Origin: Marsupella aquatica
Taxonomy: Eukaryota; Marchantiophyta
Assembly (NCBI GenBank): GCA_973895155.1
Contig: OZ316898.1
Location: 7,936,001-8,000,000, forward strand
Reading direction: 5' to 3'
DNA: 64,000 nt
A program made the translations under genes and the position numbers. This document shows positions 10,391 through 21,700 of the stretch, piece after piece (within the stretch, counting starts at the first letter, position 1; each line of letters opens with the position of its first letter). Under the pieces are notes generated by a model. That model saw only the letters and a program-made list of their open reading frames with translations. It made no database searches and had not been told where the DNA came from.

Positions 10391-11830
10391 TCGGTTAGCT
10401 ACGTGCTTAAACCTGGACAGAATGACATATCTCTAATGTTCGACCTTTCCCTACAACCCTGCCAAATTTTTATCTGCTCCATTCAGTCAGTAACGTGCTT
10501 AATAAACCTGGACAGAATGATTCGACCTTTCCCATTTAACCCCTACCAAATCTGTCTGCTCGATTCACTCAGTTACGTGCCCTAACCTGGACAGAATGAT
10601 GCTTCAAAAATGCTCGACCTTTCCCATTTAACACCACCCAAATCTTTGTTGGCTCTATCCACTCAGCCACGTGCTTAAACCACACCCTCATTCCATGTCT
10701 CACTATTCATTATAAAAGGTGGAACACTAGCACCTATTGTGTAATATTTGTTAAAAAAAAGTATTTTGCAGTCAACATTTTATTTTATTTCTGAATTTAT
10801 ACTCTTTAGAATGAGAGTTACATGGTTTTTACTTCCTATAAAAAATGGAACACTAACACCTTTTGTGGTGTACTTGTTACAAAATGTCATTATAAAAAAT
10901 TTATTCCATGTCTCACTATTTACATATCATAAAAGGTGCAACACTAGCACCTTTTGTGGAGTAACACTTAACACCTTTTGTGGAGTACTTGCTAAAAAAT
11001 GGTTTTGAAATCAATATCTTATTCCATTTCTGAACTTATACTCCTTGGAATGAGAGCTATGGAGAGCTATGGGTTTTGCAGTACTTATTCCATTTTTGAA
11101 CTTATTCCATTCATGAATTGGGTGTTGTGTTCCTTTATTCCATTTATGAACTGGGTTTTGCAATAAACCTTATTCCATTTTGCAATCAGCACCTTATTCC
11201 ATTTCTGAACTTATTCCTTCCATTTCTGAACTTATTCCATTTATGAACTAGCCCTTAAGCACCATTTCTGAACTTATTCCTTCCATTTCTGAACTAGCCC
11301 TTAAGCACCATTTCTGAACTTATTCCATTTATGAACTACGGGTTACCCATAGCCCTTAAGCACCTTTATTCCATTTATGAATTGGGTTTTGCAGTCAGCA
11401 CCTTATTCCATTTATGAACTTAATACTCATTAGAATGAGAGCTACTGGTTGCCCGTACCTTTATAGGGTCAGGTGTGGTGTAACCCTGACCACAATGATG
11501 CCATTAATGCTCGACCTTTCCCATTCAAATCTGTCTGCTCGATTCACTCAGCTACGTGCTTAACCCTGACCACAATGATGCTCAACGAACGCTCGACCTT
11601 TCCCATTCAACTGTACCAGATCTTGATCTCCTTCATTCACTCAGCTACGTGCTTAAACTGCATCTCAGATGCTCAAACGAACGCTCGACCTTTTCCATTC
11701 AACTCTGCCAGATCTTTATCTGCTTCATTCACTCAGCCACTTACTTCAACCTGGACAGATGTGCTAAACTAATGCTCGACTTTTCCCATTCAACCGTAAC
11801 AGATCTTGTTTGCCATCTGATAGGGCGGTA
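10391..11830. repeat. 82-102 bp satellite, two blocks
   Basis: Units carry CGACCTTTCCCATT, then CTGCTCGATTCACTCAG and TACGTGCTTAA. Copies of CGACCTTTCC start at 10441, 10523 and 10615 (left block) and at 11512, 11594, 11696 and 11778 (right block), with spacings of 82, 92, 82, 102 and 82 bp. The two blocks are separated by an AT-rich segment at 10679-11480 that looks inserted. Short reading frames across the array are by-products of the repeat. Confidence 0.85.
10679..11480. mobile_element. 802-bp element inserted in the satellite (PIF/Harbinger-like?)
   Basis: The satellite is broken inside its CTTAA-CC motif. TAA stands on both sides (10676-10678 and 11481-11483) and the satellite resumes in register. 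The inserted DNA begins ACCACACC and ends GGTGTGGTG, a short terminal inverted repeat of 8-9 bp. A 3-bp TAA duplication with short inverted ends is the habit of PIF/Harbinger-type elements. The interior has no transposase; it consists of short tandem repeats built on CTTATTCCATTTCTGAA and AACACCTTTTGTGG. Class assignment is tentative. Confidence 0.45.
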
Positions 11831-12004
11831 GAAGCAATCGAGTTCTGCTAAACACTAATTAGGTCGTTCGGCTCACGTCGCCTTAAAAGGTGTATATGTG
11901 GAAGTGGAACAAAGTACTACGGGCAATTAACGAAGTGAGTTCTAGGCACCACAAATAAGTCTCACATTCAAGTAGAAAAGGAGTTAAGCAAGCCGTTTCA
12001 GGCC

Positions 12005-12086
12005 GATAATACTATTACTTTCAATTGGCAGATAATACTATCACTTTCAATTGGCAGATAATACTATCACTTTCAATTGGCAAATC
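12005..12086. repeat. 26-bp tandem repeat, three copies
   Basis: GATAATACTATCACTTTC-type units start at 12005, 12031 and 12057 with an exact 26-bp period. They lie about 330 bp beyond the stop codon of the HSP90 gene on its 3' side, probably outside or near the end of its transcript. Confidence 0.85.
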
Positions 12087-12419
12087 CTGCCGAAAGTGGC
12101 AGCGTTGGGGAAGCTTGAATAGTTGTGACCAAAATTCAAAGTTGGGTCACTTGTGATAAAGACACTACTCCACGAAACACAACGACCCACAGATACACTA
12201 GCACTCCTAGCATGAACACGAGGATCATCAGAACTTACAAAATGACTACATCTGCTTAATGGTCCCCCAGCCAGTTGTTGCTCAAAGTCAGATAACTCAG
12301 GGTGGTGCAGACACCCGATAACACAGGGGACAAAATTTAAGGACAGAAAAAATGCCTAGACGTAGTACTCTCGTGGCGGGAACTTCACAGGGCGAAGTTA
12401 GAACAGTGTAGGAATCGAC

Positions 12420-14540
12420 TTAGTCGACCTCCTCCATTCTGCTTCCCTCGGCGTCAGCATCAGCCTCTAGAGCGGGCATATCAGCATCAATGTCTGGGAT
12501 TGCCTCGTCGTCGATGCTCAAACCCAGCTTCAACATCTTGTGGATGCGAGAGCCAAAGGCGTTGGGGTCATCTAGACTAAATCCTGAGGTGAGTAATGCG
12601 GTCTCAAACAGAAGTAAGGCGAGGTCTTTCACCGACTTGTCATTCTTATCTTCATCTGCTCTCTTCCTAAGCTCATCAATGATAGAATTATCAGGATTAA
12701 TTTCTAGAATCTTCTTCGAGGACATGTAGCTGGACATGCTGCTATCACGCAACGCCTGCGCCTTCATGATGCGCTCCATGTTTGCAGTCCACCCATACTC
12801 ACCTGTTACTAGACAACAAGGAGAATCTACCATATGGTCAGAGACGACCACTTTCTCTACCTTCTCTCCGAGAATGTCCTTCAAAACCTTTGTCAAATTC
12901 TCGAAGGAAGCCTTCTTCTCTTCAGCCCGTTTCTTCTCGTCCTCCGTCTCTTCCAGCTTCAATCCTTCCTTGGTGGAAGAAACAAGCTTGTGTCCATCGT
13001 ATTCCTTGAGCTGTCCAACGGCATACTCATCGATGGTGTCAACCATGAAGAGGACCTCAAACCCCTTCTTCTTCAACTTCTCCAGGAAGGGCGAATTCTC
13101 GACAGCCTTCTTGCTCTCCCCGGTGATATAATAGATATCCTTCTGCCCCTCCTTCATCCTCGTAACGTAATCCTTGAGGCTGGTTTGCTCCGCACCACTC
13201 TTTGTGGAATGATACCTCAGCAACTCTGCAAATTTAGCTCTATTCTGACTATCCTCGTGGATGCCCAGTTTGATGTTCTTCGAGTATGCCTCATAGAACT
13301 TGTCGTATTCTTCCTTATTCTCAGTAAGTTCTGTGAACATTTCGAGACACTTCTTCACAAGGTTTTTCCTAATTACCTTCAAAATCTTGTTCTGCTGCAG
13401 AGTCTCACGGGAAATGTTAAGAGGCAAATCCTCTGAATCGACCACACCTTTCACGAAGCTCAAGTATTCGGGAATGAGCTCCTCGCAGTTGTCCATGATG
13501 AAGACTCGCCTCACGTACAGTTTGATATTGTTCTGTTTCTTCTTGGTATCGAAAAGGTCGAAGGGAGCTCGCTTGGGTACGAATATGACAGCCTTAAATT
13601 CCAGCTGACCTTCCACAGAGAAGTGCTTCACAGCCAGATGCTCCTCCCAGTCGTTCGTCAAGCTCTTGTAAAACGCCGCGTACTCATCCTTCGTGATGTC
13701 CTCCGGCTTCCTCAGCCAGATGGGCTTCTGGGTGTTAACAAGGCTCCACTCATGAGACACTGATTTGACCTTCTTCTTCTTCTTTTCCTTCTCCTTGTCT
13801 TCATCTACCTCTTCGATTTTACCCTCCTCGTCCTCTTTAGTTTCCTCGTCCTTCTCTTCCTCATCGTCAGAGACTTCGACCTCGGCGGTCTTCTCAATCC
13901 ACAACGAGATGGGATAGCCGATGAACTCAGAGTGCTTCTTCGTCAGTTCTTTCAGTCTCTTCTCCTCCAGGTACTCCAGCTGATCCTCCTTGAGATACAG
14001 GGTGATCTTGGTACCACGCCCAAGCTGCTCACCGTGGGCATCACGAGTCACGGTGAACGACCCACCAGCCTGCGACTCCCAGATGTACTGCTCGTCATCA
14101 TTGTGCTTCGAGGTGACGATCACCTTCTCGGCAACCAAGTATGCACTGTAAAACCCCACACCAAACTGACCAATCATGCTTACATCAGCTCCAGCACTCA
14201 GAGCTTCCATGAACTCCTTCGTCCCGGATCTTGCGATGGTACCCAAGTTGTTAACCATATCGGCCTTCGTCATTCCAATACCGCTATCAATGATGGTCAG
14301 AGTGTTGCTGGCCTTGTCGGGGATGATATGGATGAACAGCTCGGCTTGGCCATCCAGCTTGCTTTTGTCCGTGAGGCTTTGGAACCGGATTTTGTCCAAA
14401 GCGTCGGAAGCGTTACTGATCAACTCACGGAGGAAAATCTCCTTGTTGCTGTAGAAAGTGTTGATAATCAAACTAAGTAGCTGGTTGATCTCAGCCTGGA
14501 AGGCGAAGGCCTCGACATCCCCATCCTGAGCGGTCGCCAT
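12420..14540 (-). CDS. HSP90: cytosolic heat shock protein 90
   Basis: A single uninterrupted frame encodes 706 aa, close to the roughly 700 aa of plant cytosolic HSP90. The N-terminal GHKL ATPase domain (about 1-210) has the family signature [19 protein letters not shown] and the ATP-lid stretch [15 protein letters not shown] highly charged Asp/Glu/Lys linker follows (about 220-260), then the middle domain with [11 protein letters not shown], and a dimerisation domain that ends in MEEVD. MEEVD is the docking site for TPR co-chaperones and marks the cytosolic/nuclear form; no signal or transit sequence and no KDEL is present. The protein is an ATP-driven chaperone that matures kinases, receptors and other client proteins. 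The coding region has no intron, but its leader may: a TATAAA lies about 1 kb upstream and a good acceptor (CTGCAG) sits just before the ATG. Confidence 0.98.
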   Translation of the reverse strand: MATAQDGDVEAFAFQAEINQLLSLIINTFYSNKEIFLRELISNASDALDKIRFQSLTDKSKLDGQAELFIHIIPDKASNTLTIIDSGIGMTKADMVNNLGTIARSGTKEFMEALSAGADVSMIGQFGVGFYSAYLVAEKVIVTSKHNDDEQYIWESQAGGSFTVTRDAHGEQLGRGTKITLYLKEDQLEYLEEKRLKELTKKHSEFIGYPISLWIEKTAEVEVSDDEEEKDEETKEDEEGKIEEVDEDKEKEKKKKKVKSVSHEWSLVNTQKPIWLRKPEDITKDEYAAFYKSLTNDWEEHLAVKHFSVEGQLEFKAVIFVPKRAPFDLFDTKKKQNNIKLYVRRVFIMDNCEELIPEYLSFVKGVVDSEDLPLNISRETLQQNKILKVIRKNLVKKCLEMFTELTENKEEYDKFYEAYSKNIKLGIHEDSQNRAKFAELLRYHSTKSGAEQTSLKDYVTRMKEGQKDIYYITGESKKAVENSPFLEKLKKKGFEVLFMVDTIDEYAVGQLKEYDGHKLVSSTKEGLKLEETEDEKKRAEEKKASFENLTKVLKDILGEKVEKVVVSDHMVDSPCCLVTGEYGWTANMERIMKAQALRDSSMSSYMSSKKILEINPDNSIIDELRKRADEDKNDKSVKDLALLLFETALLTSGFSLDDPNAFGSRIHKMLKLGLSIDDEAIPDIDADMPALEADADAEGSRMEEVD

Positions 14541-15640
14541 GTTGGATTAGCTGCAGATTCTTCTGCACCGACAAAGAAGGACGGTTAACGACGGTCAGTA
14601 CAAGGAATAAACCCTAGGATAGACCGGACCATGGATCACAACAGCGAGGGTCTTCCCCAAAATCAGGTCCATACGGCGGGTGGGGAAGAGGGACCGACAC
14701 CACAAAAGACCACCCCTGCCTGACCTAACATCCAGCCACAAAACGGATCACGATACCTGAGGAAGAACAACCGGAAGAGTGGCCACTTCAAGAGACGAGA
14801 AAATAGAATGAAAGAACAACAACCATTCAGTGTTAGCAATCGAACAATCTACCAAGCCAAGCTCTGAAACCTCTAGAAGAAAGGGTTCAGAAAGATCCCA
14901 AGACCTGCCGGCCACGAGTACAGCAAACGAGAGGACAGACGAGGGGTGTTAACGACACAAGCAAGGAACAATCCCAGAGCTATCTCCCGTCACTAAACGA
15001 TGCGTCAATCGTGGCAACAACCAGAATACTACTCTCGACCGTCTGAGAGCACTGAGGGAGCTGCTCCTCGAGAAAGAAGGTTCAACCCTAAGGCAGACCA
15101 TCCAACTTCTTCCGGGCGAGCTGCGAACAACAGACCGCCGCAGACAGAGAAGCGAGTTTCCAGCTACACAAACAGAAACCCCAACTTCCCCAGAGCCACA
15201 AGCAAACCAGCAACAGAGCTCCCAACAGGGCCGACCTCAGAATCTCTAGCCAACATTACTGCAGAGCGTAAAACCGAGGTACCATACCGTAATCAGCCGA
15301 CCTAGGATGTGCGTCCGTCCACGCTCCGTGCTCTCGAGAAGATGAGAATGAATCAAGCAACCGACCGTCTGAGCACGGACGAGAATAAGTAGTAGTGTGA
15401 TGACGCGCGAGCAAGCAAACGACCCACTCGCTCGGCTTTCTCGCAGCTTTTCTGGCAACTCGCTCCTCTGCCTCCGGACGCCCACCGCCGCTGAAAAAGA
15501 GAGTGTGGAAGAGAAGAAACAACTAGAAGGACGAAATGGAGTCTTCGAGAGAAAGCGCACTGTTTATATCTCGGACTGTAGTAGTGACTCTCACTCCACT
15601 ACTACTGCAAACCTCAGCTCGAACCGGGCGACGGTGACTA
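14541..15640 (-). promoter_or_regulatory. HSP90 leader and promoter region
   Basis: On the minus strand a TATAAA occurs at 15568-15563, about 1.0 kb before the HSP90 start, followed by pyrimidine-rich sequence with TTCTCTTCC-type runs. An acceptor-like CTGCAG precedes the start codon by about 10 bp, so a leader intron filling most of this interval is likely. I did not find a perfect triple heat-shock element (nGAAnnTTCnnGAAn), so heat induction cannot be claimed from the sequence. A 101-codon frame on the plus strand (15000-15305) shows no motif and is not annotated as a gene. Confidence 0.4.
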
Positions 15641-15649
15641 CGACGGCGA

Positions 15650-16095
15650 TGATGTCCAGAAGCTACTCCGCCACTGCGTACTGTACAAGGGTCGACGGCG
15701 ACGACGTCTGGAAGGTACTGCGCGGAACTGCGCTACTGCTGTACTGTACAAGGGTCGACGGGGACGACGTCTGGAAGGTACTGCGCGGAACTGCGCCACT
15801 ACTGTACTGTACAAGAGGCGACGGCGATGATGTCTGAAAGGTACTGCGCCGAACTGCGCACTATTTGTACTGTACTGTACTGGTATCGACGACGACGACG
15901 TCTGAAGTGAACTGCGCCGAACTGCGCACTACTGTACTGTACTGTACTGGTGTCGACGACGACGCCGTCTGAAGGGTACTGCGCCGAACTGCAATGGACT
16001 GTACTGGACTGTACTGTAGTCCTGTTGAGGACGACGATGACGGGTGAAGAATACTGCGCCAAACTGTGCACTACTGTACCATACTACTGTCGACG
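15650..16095. repeat. 63-68 bp GC-rich minisatellite upstream of HSP90
   Basis: About six and a half units, each with TACTGTAC, a GTCGACG(G/A)CGACGACGTCTG core and GGTACTGCGC-GAACTGCGC. The core ACGACGTCTG or its variants start at 15701, 15764, 15827, 15895 and 15962, with spacing of 63 bp in the first three and 67-68 bp later. The first units are open in one frame and would give a repeating YCTRVDGDDVWKVLRGTA peptide; I take this as accidental. Each unit contains ACGT cores and the palindrome GTACTGTAC-type half sites. Confidence 0.85.
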
Positions 16096-16099
16096 TCGA

Positions 16100-16849
16100 G
16101 GCTCATCAAGCGCCTCTGCACAATCTCTGTCGTCCATTTTAGAGATGGACGATTCGGATTGAAAGGTTCTTTGAGCATTTAATTAGGGGGTCTCAAATAT
16201 AAGGCTGTGACTGTTTTCAAATAATCAATAGGGATGACAACCCTCTTCTTTCTTTTTGTTTTTCTGGCATTCCTGTTGTTTGTAACTTGAAAAATCTTGC
16301 TTTCTTCTGTTGGTGAGTGCTTTCTAGCTTGTGTTCTTGGGCCAGTTTGACGCTCCGGGAAGGAGTTCAGTTAAGTTCGGCCGGACACGGATAAAAAAAG
16401 TGTGGCACTTCCTGTTACTAGCCCGCACAGTCATCTCATGGAATTGTACCATTTCTTACTTGCAGTTTTTGTCAAATGGTCAATTCGGAGATTCACTCAG
16501 AGCCCAGCTTTCAAACATCAATGACCTAAGTTGTGGGGCATAAAAAAAACTGAGTGGGCAAAGATACCCTAATCTGTGAAAGTGAACTGCAGCATAGCAT
16601 TAAGTCGTGGCCTTAATTTGATACCCCCTATTTGAAAACAACTACAGTAGAGCTGCCACTTTTGGTGCCCAAAGGATCATGGTGCAAAGGGCTGTCAAAA
16701 TTTGGCCCAGGGGACCCTCACAGCCAACCCGGTTAGGTTCAGCACGGTCACGGCCACAACTGAGACCTTGTCTGATGGAGTTTAGTACTGGGAGAAACTT
16801 GTCAGTCATTTCCTTTGACACTACTCATCCTACATTCCCTAAATAGCAT
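16100..16849. other. spacer
   Basis: No gene is supported. The stretch is moderately AT-rich with short frames only. Confidence 0.4.
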
Positions 16850-16989
16850 CAAGGGATATACTTGATGGACCCCCAAGATGTATTATTTGATGGATCTCAT
16901 GAGTGATCCAGATGGTTGATAGACCTTAAATCAACATACTCAAAATCTCATGGGTCCACCACATTCCAAATTAGGGGTCCATGTCTTGT
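16850..16989. mobile_element. MITE, copy 1 of a Mutator-like family
   Basis: About 140 bp. The left end reads GGGATATACTTGATGGACCC; the right end, in reverse complement, carries the matching ATGGACCCC block but its outermost bases are eroded. The flanks AAATAGCAT (16841-16849) and AAACAGCCT (16990-16998) match at 7 of 9 positions, a decayed 9-bp target duplication. The interior GAGTGATCCA...ATAGACCTTAAATCAAC matches the copy at 44857-45024 in opposite orientation. Confidence 0.6.
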
Positions 16990-16998
16990 AAACAGCCT

Positions 16999-18733
16999 AT
17001 CTTTTGCTCCTTTAAAGAAAGCCCACAGGATCAACACTTAACCATAACCCTAACCACATTCTGTTAACTTTAGACACTCATATGGAAAAAAGCTCCAATT
17101 GAAGGCAAGTGGGCCCTTATGTGGGGACGGCTACTGCATTCAGGATGGCAACTTATTGAGAGGGAAGGAAATGAATATATGCTTTGAGACTGTGAGGTCG
17201 TAACATCTGTCTCATGTGATGTGTCACACTTTTGAGACTTGTCTCAAACGCTAATAGCTGTGAGAGTTGCATGGTCAAACAAGGTGATGCGTTTGAGAAT
17301 CAATTAGGTGGGGGGAAGGGGGTTCAACAAGTTTTCCTTGGAATAGATTTTCATTTATATATTTAAAACAGTGAAAACCCCATGGGGAGGGGGAGACAAG
17401 CAGCACTCACTTCCCATAACACAACCCTCGTACACTCACACCTACTAGCCTGATTACCCGTGCCTTGACAGTATAGAGATGAAGACAAACAAGAATCTCG
17501 CAAAAAAAGGAATTCTATGTTATTTCTTCTTCTTTGCCATATCCCTGCTTTTTGTCCACCTTTACTGTCACTTTTGTCCTTATTTAGAGTCATAGTCAAT
17601 TTTGTCCTTATTGAGGGTTATTCTTTAGAGCCTAGCCCTGAAAAGCAGCTTTGAATCTCAATTTATTAGTACAATTCACTGAGTGTAGGAATAGATTTTG
17701 GGATCGCCCTCAATGTGTTGTATTTTTTTCAACTACCAGTGATGTGTTATATTATTCTCGACTATCGATTTTGGGATCCCCCTCAATGTGTTGCATTATT
17801 CTCGACTACCTCACCCCGAATATCGTTTAGAGGTTTTGAGTGGAGATTTTGAGATCACAGTCCTTTACTTGGTCTAGTTCAGTCAAGTGAAGCTTCTAGA
17901 ATGAAACGGTCAAGTAGAAAGAAACTTCACCTCTGGGCTACTGGATTTTACCCCGTGACTTACCCTGATTATCGTTAGACTTCTGGTCTGACATGGACAA
18001 TTTGTTAGACGTTTGGTCTTACAGTGGGCAATTTATTCACTGTCTGTAGGAGCATTGCGTGAGAGTATTTTCAAAGTCTGTAAGCCATCGGGAGGTGTAC
18101 GTGATTGAAGCAGGGATTGATAGAATAAAGAACAAAACCAACGTGTGCATATTTATGTGGAGATGTGCATAGGAATACCAAACTGTTTGGTGATGAGGCA
18201 AAGGTGTCCCCACAGAAAATCTTCGTGGTTTGAAGCAATCTTCGATGAGTGTATAAAAGTCGATGCATAATTGCAGTAATTTTTTGGTAGGTTGCTTGGT
18301 TTCTGATGCGGGCCATGAGAGATGATATCTTTAGTTGAATTGGAGCTCGTCTTAAATTGGGTAGGTCTCACAGATTAACTTTCTCATATGGAAAGCCTTC
18401 TCAAACTTCGATGCATGAAGCCCATCCGCGTGGGAATCTGATCAGTGCAACATAGGAGAAGTATGCAATAGATCTCCTCAGTGCAAAGTACCCTTTTACT
18501 CCATTTTATTCAAATTTTTTCTGAACCCAAAGTTAATGAGCCATATGTTCAAGTTGGACATCAACGATTGAAAATTGGCACATCACTCCTAATTTACATG
18601 AAGGCAATAAAATCAGTATGATCGACATCACTTAGCTTCCATCACCAGTGCGTAGCTCTTGAGGCAACTGGCAACACTTACGTCTATTACAGGGCATATT
18701 TTCTCTGCTAGACAAACGTCCCCTTGCTCGTCT
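16999..18733. other. spacer with a dispersed repeat
   Basis: No gene is supported. The part at about 17536-17660 (TTTTGTCCTTATT...TAGAGCCTAGCCCTGAAAAG) is a diverged copy of sequence at about 61836-61950, so it belongs to a dispersed repeat family of unknown type. The right end should hold the 3' untranslated region of the PREP gene. Confidence 0.45.
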
Positions 18734-21700
18734 TTACAACACTTTTTTCAAGTCCAAAAGACCAGGTCTTTCCTGGTTAGCTGCAGCGATGTCCTCGGCT
18801 GATGCAACCGCAACTATCACGCCCTTATCTTTTACAGTCTCCAACGCCCTAGCGAACTTCCGGAAATCATCCACGCTGCAGAAATTACATAGAGGATCAT
18901 TAGGACAATACACACAACCCATGCTAAAATTCATTTAAACTGGTCCAGCATTCGTGGCTGCTCAGTTCAGGATAGCCTACGAAATTTCATTCCCAACCAC
19001 ACCTGTCAACGAAAACTGCCTCATTCTAACCGGCTTGGAGGACCGCAACAGAGTAAAGGCTGAATTACTGATCAGCTTCATCGACATGAAGTAATTAACC
19101 TTACCTCGTGGACAAGATCTCTTCCCGTCGCTGTTGTCTCTCTTCTTCAGTAATACCCATTAGGTAGCGCATGAAGCTGTACACAAGATCATGAGCCTTT
19201 CGGTTACTCTTAGTCATCTTTCTCTTTATCCAATCAAACAAATCCATCCAGAATGACTCCAACAAAGCTATACAAAATCACTGGAGAACGAAAGGCAGCT
19301 ACAAACCTGGAATAACCCTTGGCGTCAGGTAGTTGATAAGAATCTACATCTCCGATTGTGCCAATTATGGCCTTAGTCAAAGCATCTTCGTCTAACTCTA
19401 AACCTTTCAGGAAGTCCACTGTCCCATCATAGTTGTCGAGTGTCTTCAGGAGGTTGGGATCTCGGTATGATAAATACGAAAAGACCCCTGTATCGCAAAT
19501 ACGGAATCTCAATCCATAATGCATGAGAGATCAACAATCCAAGAGTATGATGGTGTTAACCGTACACCTTGTAGTCCAATCCCCACTAGTAGAAAACCTT
19601 TCTTGCTAATGGACATCCTCCTCAACTACTTACCATGCCCCTAAGGTGATCTGTTACTAATAGAATATATTCAAGGTACATGATGCAGTACGAGCACACG
19701 AACAAAAGGTGGGGTTTTCATTCCAGCAGGCTATGTGGACAACAACATGACTCACAAAGTAGGATCTTGACGACACTGGACTAAGTAAACCACAAGATCA
19801 TAGGCATGACCAATCGAATTAACAGACACTATCAGAAGGTCATACATATCAGACATGCTCGGGAGTGGAGAATGAAAACTCAGTGCATAAGAGAACCACA
19901 TAGCAGGTATTTATCGTCTTCACGAGCACAAACCTGAGTGAGAATCAAATTCACAGAAGCCACCATAAGCACCTCCACTTACTCGTACACGATCCCAGAG
20001 CCATGTGTTCCCGATGTATTTTGATATGACATATGAGCTGCCATCAAGTTCATAACCAGTCTCGTATATATTGGCTGCTTTCCCAACATAATTCACCTGC
20101 AGATGAAAATCAAGCCATAGGTTACAGTGTTTCGGTCAAACTAGGACACAGTTTACTTATCCATAAGCAAGGTCCAGTACTCTCAAGAAAGTAAATTTGA
20201 CAGTATGACTATCTCACGGTTACGCAAAATTTTTCACTTGTTACCTGGGTGGGTATGACAAGCCCTTCATTGTTACCAGGGAGAGAAGCGTTCCAAGGAG
20301 ACGCGATCACACCACTGGTCTCTGGGAGGGAGTCGAGTAGTGCAGACACATGCTGATCCGCAGCAGTCATAATTTTTTCACTTGAAGTTAGATTCACAAT
20401 TGCACTCTTCCTGGAAAGTAGAGCAGTTCTGATATCCTCAAGGGATTGAGCAACAGATGGCCAGTCTTCGTCCACACGCTTCTCCAAAGATCGAAGGAAC
20501 TCCAGGTAGCTAGGACAAGTCAAGAAGTGCATCGTACAGTCAGTAGTGGGCTCGAGACAACAACGCATACACCGCACCCCAAATGTACATGACAGAACTC
20601 AAACAACAGAGCTACTAACGTTCTTCCAGAATTGTTTCCTGCCTGAATTATTTCTTGATTCAACCAAAGATGGGTTACTGGTTCTCTCAGAACGTCACTA
20701 GCATGTAGTGGCTCAAGATGCAATAAACCGGAGATGGAGAGTCCACTCTCAGAAGCATTCAAGATCAACAAAACCAAGAACGAAACGCACAAACACTTGG
20801 ATGAACGTGCATTTCGACTTAGAGATGGTTAGAGTGACAGAGCAACCGTGACTTAAAAAGGTGAAAGGAAAACCCACCTTAGGCCTCCCATTTGCTCACC
20901 AACCCATCCGGCCAGATTTAACTTTGCGTCCATCCTAGTGGCTGCAACAGAATGACCGCGGCCCGTAATGAAATCCTGCCACATCAGAAAAAACCACCAG
21001 AGTAAGACTAGGTCCACAACCGTCCTAACTCAGGGCCATATAAGGGAACTACGAGTGGAACATCAAGAAATGCTAGGACTCATGATCAAAAGGTACACAA
21101 TGGAATGTAATTGTACCTCCATCCGTGATTTTCTCTGGGATACAAATTGCTTAAATCTTTGGGAGTCTGTTAGCTGAACATCTTTCAGAATTATGCCCAT
21201 CTGGTCCAGCAAGGTAAACAACCAGGAGACAATGATAAGCAATTGGCTGAATATCAACGCTAACCCATATCCACATTAGAAACGTTTTTCTAGGCACCAG
21301 AGCCAGTCTTACTTTCAGACCGTACGCATGCAAGCTCAGCCGTGGGCATACTATTTGAGTGTCATCAAATGCAGAGGAAGCAGAAAAAAACACAGAGCGT
21401 CAAATAACCATAACGGTGGAAGACATTCGCACCAGTTTGAAGAGATCAGAAGATTGGCTAGCCATAGCCTTTCCCCTGACAATGATTTTACTTAATGGTG
21501 TACTTCTACCCCGCACGGACGTAGTTAAGGGAAAAACAGATATTCCTCCTGTCTTGCGGCCAATGAGTTGACTCAACTGCACAAAATCCATGTCCTTTGT
21601 TCCCATCTCCAGCAATGATTGGCTGCATTAGGTACAGCTACAGAATTAGCCACTACAGCGAAGAATAAATCTAAATTTCTATTTGTATTTACGATTAAAG

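Noticed and set aside
12490-14480. Several long plus-strand frames opposite HSP90
   Set aside because: They are antisense shadows of a codon-biased, strongly conserved gene, with no motif of their own.
15397-15837. Frame with a repeated YCTRVDGDDVWKVLRGTA peptide
   Set aside because: It is a translated minisatellite; the frame is lost in later units where the period shifts from 63 to 67-68 bp.
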